From Bacillota bacterium (GTDB taxonomy: Bacteria > Bacillota > Bacilli > Paenibacillales > Paenibacillaceae): a DNA stretch of 34,617 nt. The stretch spans positions 1-34,617 of the forward strand of contig JAEZCJ010000159.1 of assembly GCA_023433615.1 (NCBI GenBank), given 5' to 3'. The position numbers and the translations under genes were made by a program. The notes under the pieces were generated by a model that searched no databases, was not told the origin of the DNA, and was given only the letters and a program-made list of their open reading frames with translations. The first letter of the stretch is position 1; every line of letters starts with the position of its first letter. Below are positions 14,934 through 23,000 of this stretch, in pieces.

Positions 14934-15117
14934 AGTTGCTTCTCAAGCAACTAAATGGTTCGAACGGCCATTAATTTGGAGAAAAGTTGCTTTTGGCGCA
15001 ACTAATCGTTCAGCATTCGATAATGAATTGGAATTTATTCGGTTTAGTTGCCTGAAAAGCAATTATTGCCTCAAAGCTGCTGTTTGCTTGTGAAAGAGGT
15101 GCCTCATAAGCAACTAA
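14934..15117. repeat. Four spaced palindromic units, consensus AGTTGC-N8/9-GCAACTAA
   Basis: Units at 14934-14954, 14985-15005, 15046-15065 and 15097-15117 each form a short hairpin from AGTTGC and GCAACT arms with variable loops; the third and fourth have one or two changes in an arm. Three of the four end in CTAA. Starts are 51, 61 and 51 bp apart, close to whole turns of DNA. They lie in a gene-free stretch between two convergent transcription units, with no reading frame of interest. The remaining intergenic part, 15118-15249, shows nothing further. Confidence 0.7.
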
Positions 15118-15249
15118 AGCGTATGAGGTGGGGTCGCCGGGTACCTATCGATCATGCTAGTCATGCTGCCTGTCTGCTTCTTGCATCTCACGCTCTCCGT
15201 CACGCCATATGCCCCCGCACGCAAGCCTCATGCATCTAACGCGCAGAAA

Positions 15250-15281
15250 GGACCATCAGAGAGATTTAGCTCCGACGGTCC
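15250..15281 (-). terminator. Terminator-like hairpin after the peptide transporter gene
   Basis: Read leftward, GGACCGTC (15281-15274) pairs with GATGGTCC (15257-15250, one G-U) and is followed by TTTCTG; a weak U-run. Confidence 0.45.
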
Positions 15282-15295
15282 GTGGCATAAGTCTG

Positions 15296-16789
15296 CTAGT
15301 TAACGCCCTTCATGAGCTTCTGGAACTTCGGAGCGACCAGGAAGAGCAGCAGACCGAGCAAGATCGAAGCGCCGCCGATGATGCCGAAGTACAGCGTCTC
15401 GTTCGCGGGCGAATAGAACTTCACGAGCTGCGCGTTCAAGGCTTGCGCAGCCGCGTTCGACAAGAACCAGAGGCTCATCGTCTGGGCCGAGAAGGCGGTG
15501 GGAGCCAGCTTCGTCGTCGCCGAGAGTCCGACAGGAGACAGGCACAGCTCGCCGAATACGACGATCAGGTAGCTGAGCACGAGCCAGATCGGGCTGACCA
15601 GCGATTGCTGCCCGCCGAGCATCGCCGGCACCAGGATGATCAAGAAGGACAAGCCGGAGAAGAGCAGGCCAAGCGCGAATTTCTTCGGAATCGAGGGCTG
15701 CCTTGCGCCGAGCTTCACCCATAGCCATGCGAACGCCGGCGCGAATACAATAATGAACAGGGGATTCAACGATTGGAACCAAGCAGGCGAGAGCTGAATG
15801 CCGAGCAGCTCCAATTGCGTGCGCTTGTCGGCGAAGCTGGCCAGAATCGTCGCGCCTTGCTCCTGAATCGCCCAGAACATGACAGCGGCGAGGAACAGCG
15901 GAACATAGGCGATTAGACGGGAGCGCTCGACCGGCGTTGTCTTCGGACTGCGGTACATGAATACGAAATAGGCGGTCGGAATAAGGAAGCCGAGTATGCC
16001 TACCAGACTGATGAACGTATTAATCGTCAACACGCCCGTGAGAATGGCTGCCGCCGCCGCGATCGCGACGATTGCGGCGCCTAAGCCGATCCGCGTGAGA
16101 GCTCTCGCTCGTTCAGATCCCGACATCGGATTCGCGACGATCGTGCCGGCGAGGCCCAAGTTCTTCTTCCTCGTCACGACGAACACGATCAGGCCGACTA
16201 GCATTCCGACCGCGGCGATGCCGAAGCCCAGATGGAAGTTGTACCGCATGCCGACCGTTCCGACGATGAGCGGGGCAAGGAAGCCGCCGAGATTGATGCC
16301 CATGTAGAAAATGCTGAAGCCGGCATCTCGTCGAACGTCCTGCTCAGCATAGACTTCGCCCACGATGCTGGATACGTTCGGCTTCAATAGCCCGGTGCCG
16401 AGCACGATCAGCACCATCGACACGAAGAACATGGCTACGCTGCCGGGGAGCGCGAGGAAGATATGGCCGAGCATGATGAGCATGCCGCCGAAGAATACCG
16501 CCCTCGACGTACCGATCAGCCTGTCGGCAAGCCAGCCTCCGATAATGCCGGACATGTATACCAGCGAGCCGTAGATCGAGGCGATCGCCAGCGCGGTCGG
16601 CTCGTCCATCCCGATGCCGCCTTGGGATACTTCATAATACATGTAGTAGACGAGAATGGCACGCATGCCATAGTAGGAGAAGCGTTCCCAGAATTCCGTG
16701 AAGAAGAGAGTGGACAGCCCCCGGGGATGGCCGAAGAAGCCTGTCTGCGGGACGCTGGATACAATGCGATTACGGTCGTAGTCTGCCAT
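15296..16789 (-). CDS. Proton-dependent oligopeptide transporter (POT/PTR2 family)
   Basis: 497 residues, about 14 membrane segments. The ExxERF proton-coupling motif is present as FTEFWERFSYYGM at about residue 30, the PTR2 signature 1 as GGWLADRLIGTSRAVFFGG and signature 2 as FYMGINLGGFLAP. A later 'FWAIQEQGATIL' matches the region that lines the peptide site in DtpT-type carriers. It imports di- and tripeptides with protons. The open frame continues upstream to 16903, but only ATG 16789 has a ribosome site (GGGAGG) and gives the normal N-terminus MADYDRNRIVSS. It is a single gene with a possible CRP/FNR-type box upstream. Confidence 0.93.
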   Translation of the reverse strand: MADYDRNRIVSSVPQTGFFGHPRGLSTLFFTEFWERFSYYGMRAILVYYMYYEVSQGGIGMDEPTALAIASIYGSLVYMSGIIGGWLADRLIGTSRAVFFGGMLIMLGHIFLALPGSVAMFFVSMVLIVLGTGLLKPNVSSIVGEVYAEQDVRRDAGFSIFYMGINLGGFLAPLIVGTVGMRYNFHLGFGIAAVGMLVGLIVFVVTRKKNLGLAGTIVANPMSGSERARALTRIGLGAAIVAIAAAAAILTGVLTINTFISLVGILGFLIPTAYFVFMYRSPKTTPVERSRLIAYVPLFLAAVMFWAIQEQGATILASFADKRTQLELLGIQLSPAWFQSLNPLFIIVFAPAFAWLWVKLGARQPSIPKKFALGLLFSGLSFLIILVPAMLGGQQSLVSPIWLVLSYLIVVFGELCLSPVGLSATTKLAPTAFSAQTMSLWFLSNAAAQALNAQLVKFYSPANETLYFGIIGGASILLGLLLFLVAPKFQKLMKGVN

Positions 16790-16844
16790 GGTCGTTCCTC
16801 CCTGGTGTCGGTTGCGCGCAGCTATGGATGGGGATCGATTTATC

Positions 16845-16888
16845 GAGTGTAGCATGAGGGTCGGCCATTTAATGTGATTATTTTCACG
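16845..16888 (-). promoter_or_regulatory. POT gene promoter region with TGTGA-N6-TCACG box
   Basis: A -10 TACACT (minus strand, 16850-16845) has only a poor -35. About 23 bp upstream lies TGTGA-N6-TCACG (16873-16888), one base short of the perfect CRP/FNR-family palindrome TGTGA-N6-TCACA. The distance suits an activator site next to a weak -35. Confidence 0.4.
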
Positions 16889-16964
16889 AAATGATGACGA
16901 CATACGGATTGTTGCTAATACGATGTGCCGGCAGGTGGGATCGTATACGCCTGTTTCCCGCTCT

Positions 16965-17000
16965 AAGGGCCGCAGCCTCGCGATAAGGCCTGCGGCTCTT
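16965..17000. terminator. Hairpin between divergent transporter and biuret genes
   Basis: An 11-bp stem (AAGGGCCGCAG with CTGCGGCTCTT, one G-U) and a 14-nt loop, with no clear U-run on either strand. Its role between two divergently read genes is unclear; it may be a boundary or a remnant. Confidence 0.35.
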
Positions 17001-17088
17001 CATGCATCGTGACGCAGATTTGTCATTTACATGTTAGTTTTGTGGGTTTCGACTGTATATTAGTGAAACTTTCTATGCATTTCCCATA

Positions 17089-17117
17089 AAGACACTATAA
17101 TCGCAACCTATTATAAT
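17089..17117 (+). promoter_or_regulatory. Promoter of the biuret/allophanate operon
   Basis: AAGACA (17089-17094), a 17-bp spacer and a perfect TATAAT (17112-17117). A second TATAAT at 17096-17101 lacks a matching -35. I looked for guanidine-riboswitch features and clear TnrA/GlnR sites in 17000-17170 and saw none. Confidence 0.6.
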
Positions 17118-17170
17118 TCACTTAAGGAAGATAAGTTGACATGAAATAACGGGAGCGAGGAGAGGGTCGA

Positions 17171-17869
17171 ATGTTATTTATTGAAGCGGAGCCGTATCGA
17201 TACCCATATGACGGATGCTTGACGCCGGGCAATACCGCGCTCGTCGTCATTGATATGCAGATCGATTTTTGCGGAGCGGGCGGTTATGTCGATCGTATGG
17301 GCTATGACCTCTCCATGACGAGGCGGGCGATCGAGCCGATTAAACGGCTGCTCGCAGCGGTGCGGGGCATTGACGGCTTCACGGTGATCCACACGCGGGA
17401 GGGGCATCGCGAGGACTTGTCCGACCTGCCGGCCAACAAGCGTTGGCGCAGCAAGCAGATCGGCGCGGAGATCGGATCGGAGGGGCCGGCTGGACGCATA
17501 CTGGTGCGCGGGCAGAAGGGCTGGAACATCATCGAGGAGCTGGCGCCGCTGCCGGGAGAGATCATCATCGACAAGCCTGGCAAGGGGAGCTTCTACGCGA
17601 CAGACTTGGATCTCGTGCTTAAGACCCGCGGCATTCGAAATCTCATACTGACGGGCATTACGACGGACGTATGCGTCCACACGACGATGCGCGAGGCGAA
17701 CGATCGGGGCTATGAGTGTCTCATCCTGGAGGACTGCACGGGGGCAACCGACCTCGGCAATCACGCAGCTGCGCTGAAAATGGTAACGATGCAGGGCGGC
17801 GTGTTCGGCAGCGTGGCGAGCTCCGGCGCGGTGATCGAAGCGCTGCAGGCGTATGCAAGGCAGGACTGA
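17171..17869 (+). CDS. biuH: Biuret amidohydrolase, isochorismatase-like cysteine hydrolase
   Basis: 232 residues. The isochorismatase-fold triad is Asp28 (VVIDMQ), Lys135 (IDKPGKGSF) and Cys168 (TTDVCVHTT), with the usual cis-peptide GITTD just before the cysteine. The stretches GYVDRMGYD, HTREGHREDLSDLP, NKRWRSKQIGAEIG and Gln208 in MQGGVFG closely resemble Rhizobium BiuH, in which the equivalent glutamine (as I recall) helps select biuret. The reaction is biuret to allophanate plus ammonia. The allophanate hydrolase gene follows 40 bases later, which strongly supports the assignment over ureidoacrylate or carbamoylsarcosine hydrolases of the same fold. GGAGAGGG precedes the ATG. It acts in the cytoplasm for nitrogen acquisition. 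Confidence 0.85.
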   Translation: MLFIEAEPYRYPYDGCLTPGNTALVVIDMQIDFCGAGGYVDRMGYDLSMTRRAIEPIKRLLAAVRGIDGFTVIHTREGHREDLSDLPANKRWRSKQIGAEIGSEGPAGRILVRGQKGWNIIEELAPLPGEIIIDKPGKGSFYATDLDLVLKTRGIRNLILTGITTDVCVHTTMREANDRGYECLILEDCTGATDLGNHAAALKMVTMQGGVFGSVASSGAVIEALQAYARQD

Positions 17870-17909
17870 CACAGCGCTACAGACTAGCGAAGAGAGGCAG
17901 TTGAGAAGA

Positions 17910-19688
17910 ATGGTGCATACCGTGCAGCTACCCTCGGTTCTCACGATCGAAGGGCTTAGGGATATTTATCGAAGCAAGACATGGACGCCGGAGGCGGTCG
18001 TAGCCGAGCTGATTAGGCGGGCCGCGGAGGACGCGGATATGAACATATGGATCGCGGAGCCGTCGCTTGCGATCGCGGGGCCTTACTTGGAACGGCTTGG
18101 CTCCATGGATCCGGACCGCTATCCTCTCTGGGGCATTCCGTTCGCGATTAAGGATAATATCGATCTGGCCGGCGTCCCGACGACGGCAGGCTGTCCCGAC
18201 TATGCGTACACACCTTCTTCGCATGCGGTTGCCGTCGAGCGGTTGATCGAAGCCGGCGCGATCCCGATCGGCAAGACGAATCTGGATCAGTTCGCGACGG
18301 GGCTGGTCGGTACGCGCAGTCCCTACGGCGAGACGCACAACGCGCTGCGCCCGGAGCTGATCAGCGGCGGCTCCAGCTCTGGCTCGGCGGTAGCGGTTGC
18401 CAGAGGGCAATGCGTGTTCGCGCTCGGTACGGATACAGCGGGCTCGGGGCGCGTGCCTGCCGCGTTGAACGGGTTGATCGGCTTCAAGCCGAGGCTTGGG
18501 GCATGGCCGACCGAGGGAGTCGTGCCTGCATGCGCGAGCTTAGACTGCGTGTCGGTCTTCACGCATGCGCCGGGTGATGCGGCCCTTGTGGACAGCGTCG
18601 TTAGAGGATATGCGGCGGACGATCCGTGGTCGCGGGAAGTGCCCAGGCTAACGCCGCGCATGCCGACTCGAATCTGCTTGCCCCGCGAGACGCCGCAGTT
18701 CTTCGGGCCGTATGCTGCTGAATACGAGGCGGCTTGGTCGGCGGCGACAGAGCGTCTAGCGCGTATGGGGATGCCGGTCGAGCGCATCGATACGCAGCTG
18801 TTCGATCAGGCAGCCGCGATTCTGTATGACGGACCGTGGATCGCCGAACGATGGGCGGCGCTCGGGCCGTTCGTGGTAGCGCATCCCGGCAGCATTCATC
18901 CCGTTACCGAACGCGTGCTGCGCTCGGGAGCGAACGAATCGCACGGCGCGGCCGACGTATTCCGCGCGATGCATGAGCTGCAGCGCCTTCGGCGGCAGGC
19001 CGTCGAGCTGCTGACGGATGCGGTGCTGGTCATGCCGACGACCGGCGGCATTTGGACGCGCGAGCAGCTGCGCGCCGATCCGATCGCGGCGAACAGCGCG
19101 CTGGGCCGCTACATGAACCATTGCAATCTGCTGGACCTAGGCGCAATGGCGGTTCCGGCAGGCAATGCTGCCGAGGGTGTGCCGTTCGGCATTACGCTGT
19201 TCGCGTTGGCACAGGACGAGGGGCTTGCCTATGAGACAGGCCGCCTGTTCGTGAGTGGCGAGGAAGCGCCGGCGAGCGTCGTCTCGTCGCCGCAAGCGCC
19301 TGTTGGGTCGACGCTTGTGGCGGTATGCGGCCTCCATATGCGCGGTTATCCGCTGGAGAAGCAGATGCTGGGGTGCGGCGCGGCCTTCGTCCGTGAGGCG
19401 CGTACGGCGGCGAGGTATAAGCTCGTGAAGCTGCCGACCGTACCGGCCAAGCCCGGTCTGATTCGGCAGGCAGAAGGCGGCAGCGCCGTCGAGCTGGAGC
19501 TGTGGGAGATGCCGCTGGCGGCGTTCGGCGGCTTCGCGGCTTCGATTCCGGCTCCGCTCGGAATCGGCAAGGTGGAGCTGGAGGACGGTACCGAGGTGCC
19601 GGGCTTCATCTGCGAAGGCTTCGCGGCCGTCGCCGCCGAGGATGTGACGCAGTACGGCGGATGGCGATATCTGCCTGTGTCGCGGTAA
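17910..19688 (+). CDS. atzF: Allophanate hydrolase (AtzF type)
   Basis: 592 residues. The amidase-signature domain (about 10-450) has the Lys-cisSer-Ser triad Lys81 (AIKDNIDL), Ser155 (GGSSSGSA) and Ser179 (DTAGSGR), each exactly ten positions before the AtzF residues 91, 165 and 189. The C-terminal ~125 residues (from LVAVCGLHMRGYPLEKQML) form the separate AtzF C-terminal domain, which converts the first product, N-carboxycarbamate, in the full reaction allophanate to two ammonia and two CO2. The start is uncertain: ATG 17910 is chosen; TTG 17901 follows GAGAGG closely; the frame is open to 17853. No urea carboxylase gene is nearby, so biuret rather than urea is the likely source. Tandem terminators follow. 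Confidence 0.88.
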   Translation: MVHTVQLPSVLTIEGLRDIYRSKTWTPEAVVAELIRRAAEDADMNIWIAEPSLAIAGPYLERLGSMDPDRYPLWGIPFAIKDNIDLAGVPTTAGCPDYAYTPSSHAVAVERLIEAGAIPIGKTNLDQFATGLVGTRSPYGETHNALRPELISGGSSSGSAVAVARGQCVFALGTDTAGSGRVPAALNGLIGFKPRLGAWPTEGVVPACASLDCVSVFTHAPGDAALVDSVVRGYAADDPWSREVPRLTPRMPTRICLPRETPQFFGPYAAEYEAAWSAATERLARMGMPVERIDTQLFDQAAAILYDGPWIAERWAALGPFVVAHPGSIHPVTERVLRSGANESHGAADVFRAMHELQRLRRQAVELLTDAVLVMPTTGGIWTREQLRADPIAANSALGRYMNHCNLLDLGAMAVPAGNAAEGVPFGITLFALAQDEGLAYETGRLFVSGEEAPASVVSSPQAPVGSTLVAVCGLHMRGYPLEKQMLGCGAAFVREARTAARYKLVKLPTVPAKPGLIRQAEGGSAVELELWEMPLAAFGGFAASIPAPLGIGKVELEDGTEVPGFICEGFAAVAAEDVTQYGGWRYLPVSR

Positions 19689-19729
19689 GCTCCGCGAGCA
19701 TGCGGATTGCAAGCGTTCGGCATGAAGTC

Positions 19730-19773
19730 AGCCCTGGTTTCCCTTCGGTTCGAAGGGGGATCGGGGCTTTTTT
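19730..19773 (+). terminator. First terminator of the biuret operon
   Basis: Outer AGCCC/GGGGCT and inner CCCTTCG-GTT-CGAAGGG stems are followed by six T residues. Confidence 0.85.
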
Positions 19774-19791
19774 GGGCTGGTTGGGAGCGAT

Positions 19792-19811
19792 GCGACTTAA
19801 GTCGCTTTTTT
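19792..19811 (+). terminator. Second, tandem terminator of the biuret operon
   Basis: GCGAC-TTAA-GTCGC followed by six T residues, 19 bases after the first terminator. The double arrangement isolates the large gene that follows. Confidence 0.7.
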
Positions 19812-19948
19812 GCGACGGTCACGGGTAATTGGTACCGATCGTTCGACACGGATATTCGGGATTCTCCATGGAATTGCCCGTAGTCCGGGGCGGATTGCGC
19901 GCGATCGGCCGGCAGCCGTCACGAGCCGATCCGCGATGACAATTCTAA

Positions 19949-19961
19949 TGACGGCCCGTCA
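19949..19961. promoter_or_regulatory. Palindrome upstream of the giant gene
   Basis: TGACGG-C-CCGTCA lies just ahead of a weak candidate promoter (TGGCTG 19963-19968, 17 bp, TATTGT 19986-19991) for the gene at 20026. It could be an operator or a chance palindrome. The rest of 19812-20009 shows nothing else. Confidence 0.3.
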
Positions 19962-20025
19962 CTGGCTGAGCCCTCTCTATTTGTCTATTGTAGGAGCGAT
20001 AGCATGATGGGAGGAGCGAATCGGC

Positions 20026-23000
20026 GTGATCGAATGGAATAGAACGCAGAGGCAAGGGACTATGCGAGCGTGGCGGAGGCGAATCGCCGTACTGCTCGCG
20101 GCAGCGGTGCTGGTGACGAGCTTCCAGCTCTCCGCGCTCGCCAAGCCTGAAGATGAGGCGCTTGATCCGGAGCTTCAAGCGCTTATGGAGCGGCTGCTCG
20201 GGGAAGATGAGCAGCCATGGATAGAAGGCGGGCAGCAGCAGGAGCCGACTGTCGCCGAGGAGGTGTACGGCACGGACGCAGACTGGACAGCCCTTCTGGC
20301 CGGAGGCGGTCTGGAGCGGATCAGCGGCAGTGCGGACGGCAGCGCGCCGACAGGCGACAGCCGCGCGTCCTCGCTGAGCGGAGATGGCAGGTACGCGGCA
20401 TTCGTATCGGCTTCCGCCAACTTAACGGCGGGCGATACGAACGGGTTCCAGGATGTATTCGTCCGCGACCGCGCTGCGGGCGTGACGAAGCGCATTAGCT
20501 TGGGTGCGGGAGGCGTCCAGGCGAATGGCCATAGCTACGCGCCGATGATCAGCATGGACGGGGCCTACGTGCTGTTCAGCTCCAAGGCGACGAATTTGGC
20601 GGCCGGGGACACGAACCAGCAGGAGGATCTGTTCCTGTACCGCGAAGCGACTGGGCAAGTGGAGCGCATTGCGGAGCGCGTGCCGGGCTCCGAGTATGCC
20701 GGACATGGCAGTCCTTACCAGATTAGCGCGGACGGGAGATTTGTCGCCTATGTCGGCGTCCGCAGTCCCCAGACGGGAAGCTATGACATCCTTCTCAAGA
20801 ATCTCTCGACCGGCAAGGTGAAGCTGGTCGCGGCACAGACGTATCTGTACGACAATTGGAGGGCGCGCGTGTCGATGAGCGCGGACGCGCGGTACTTGGT
20901 GTTCGAATCGTTCCAGCGTGAACTGACGCTGGACGATTACGGGCCGTATCATCAGAATTATCGCGATATTTTCCTATACGATACAGCGTTAGACGAGTTG
21001 AAGCGGATCAATCGCTCGCCGGCCGGCGAGAGCGCGAATCAATACAGCCAATATCCGATCATTAGCGCGAACGGGCGGTTCATCGCGTATCAATCGCTGG
21101 CGAGCAACCTGGGACCGTCGGATTCGAACGGCGTGTTGGACATCTACGTCTATGACCGGGTTTCGGCCGCGACGGAGCTCGGCAGCGTGCGCAGCGACGG
21201 TACGCAAGGGCATGGCGATGCGTATGACGCTTCGCTGAGCGGAGACGGCCGCTATCTATCATTTCATACGAGCAATGCTTATGAAGCGGGTGACACCGGC
21301 AATTTGCCGGATGTGTATGTCAGGGACCGCGTTGCCGGTACGACGACGCGCATCAGCACGGCGCATAACGGCGGCAGCGCCAACGGGGAGAGCGTCCGCG
21401 CGACGCTGGCGACGGACGGCCTGTCCATCGCCTTCGAGTCCCGGGCGACCGACTTGTCGGAGACGGCGGAGACCGATAGCTTCTTCGACATCTACGTCGC
21501 TCCGCTGGAAGGAGCCGGCGGCTCTGCGCCGGATTGGCCGGCAGAAGTGCTGCCGAGCGCCGTGCCTGGCGCGGCATACGTTGCGCTGACCTGGCCGGAA
21601 GTGCCTGGCGCGACATATTACAAGGTGATGCAGGACGGCAGACTGGCCGCGATCGTCGACGAGCCTCGGTACGCTGCGGCAGGTCTGATGCCGGGAACTG
21701 CTCACGCATACCGCATTGCGGCAGGAAGCGCGGACTATCGCTGGTCCGCGTGGTCGGGTGAAGCCGCCGCCGTGACGCTTGCGGAGCCGGAGACGATCCC
21801 GCCGGATAGGGGAATCGTCACGGTAACGGCTCAGCCGGGCTTGATCGAGGCTGAGTGGGAGCTGCCGGATGACCCGGATGTGGTCGGCGCCAAGCTGATC
21901 TGGCGCATCCCCGGGTCCGCGTCTCGCGAGTCCGCGCTCTATCCGAAGCACGTCAAGCGGGCGACGGTTCCGAACGTCATGAACGGAGAATTCTACGAGG
22001 TGCGGCTCGCGGTCTTCGACGGTGACGGGAATCGCTCGCTAGGCGTGTGGAAGTCTGTCATTATCCCGCAGGGTCCGGCGATCGTCCGAATGGATACGAG
22101 AGCGGAGGACGGACGCCCAGCGCCGGGCGACGCCTATATTGAAGGGGTGTCTAAGGATGGGCGGTATACGGTGTTCTTGTCCGACGCGTCCGATCTGGCT
22201 CTTGCGGATACCAACGGCAAACGCGACGTGTTCCTGTATGACCAGCTGAACGGCGCGACGCAGCTCATCAGCCGCAATGCAGGGGGAGCTGCAGGCAACG
22301 GCGAGAGCCGGGACGCTTCCATCAGCGACGATGGACGATACATCGTGTTCGCATCGGCCGCTAGCGATTTGACGGGAGACGTGGACACGAACGGTCAATA
22401 TGACGTGTTCCTGTACGACCGGGACACGAACGGCAACGGCGCCTTCGACGAGGAAGGTGAGGTGTCGATCACGCGATTAAGCACGGCTTGGGGCGGCGGG
22501 CAGGCCGATAACTATAGCTTCGGTCCCGTTATCAGCGGCGACGGCAGCACCGTTGTGTTCTTCACGCGGGCCAGGAACCTCGTGCAGCAGCCTCCGTCAG
22601 GCACGACGTACAATGTGAGTTACGACATGGAGACGAGAGAACTTGCGCCGATCCTGCTGCCCGGCGGCGTGCCGTTAGACGCATCGGACGTTGAGTTGAA
22701 TGCCGACGGCTCGGTAGCGGTGTTCAGTGAATATGATTCGCTGCTTCCGGAGGATGTCAACGGCTCGTTCGACATCTACCTCTACGATGCGGCAGGGCAG
22801 ACGCTTGAGCTGGTCACCCTTGGAACTGTACTCGGCCACAGCTCGGCCGGCAGCGCGGTCGTTGACGACAGCGGCCGTTACGTTGCCTTCTCGATCAACC
22901 GCAACACGCGTCCGTACTCGCAGGTGTACGTCTATGACCGCGAGGCGGACGGGGAAGCGAAGTACGAATTGATCAGCGTCGTTCGGCCAGGAGCAGAAGC

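Noticed and set aside
14909..15093. Small open frames downstream of the GIY-YIG gene
   Set aside because: They lie across the palindrome array, have no ribosome sites and low-quality composition.
14934..15117. CRISPR array
   Set aside because: Repeats are short, degenerate palindromes, the third copy is altered, spacers differ in length, and no cas genes are nearby.
17000..17170. Guanidine riboswitch or TnrA/GlnR box upstream of the biuret operon
   Set aside because: No ykkC-type conserved elements and no convincing TGTNA-N7-TNACA site were found.
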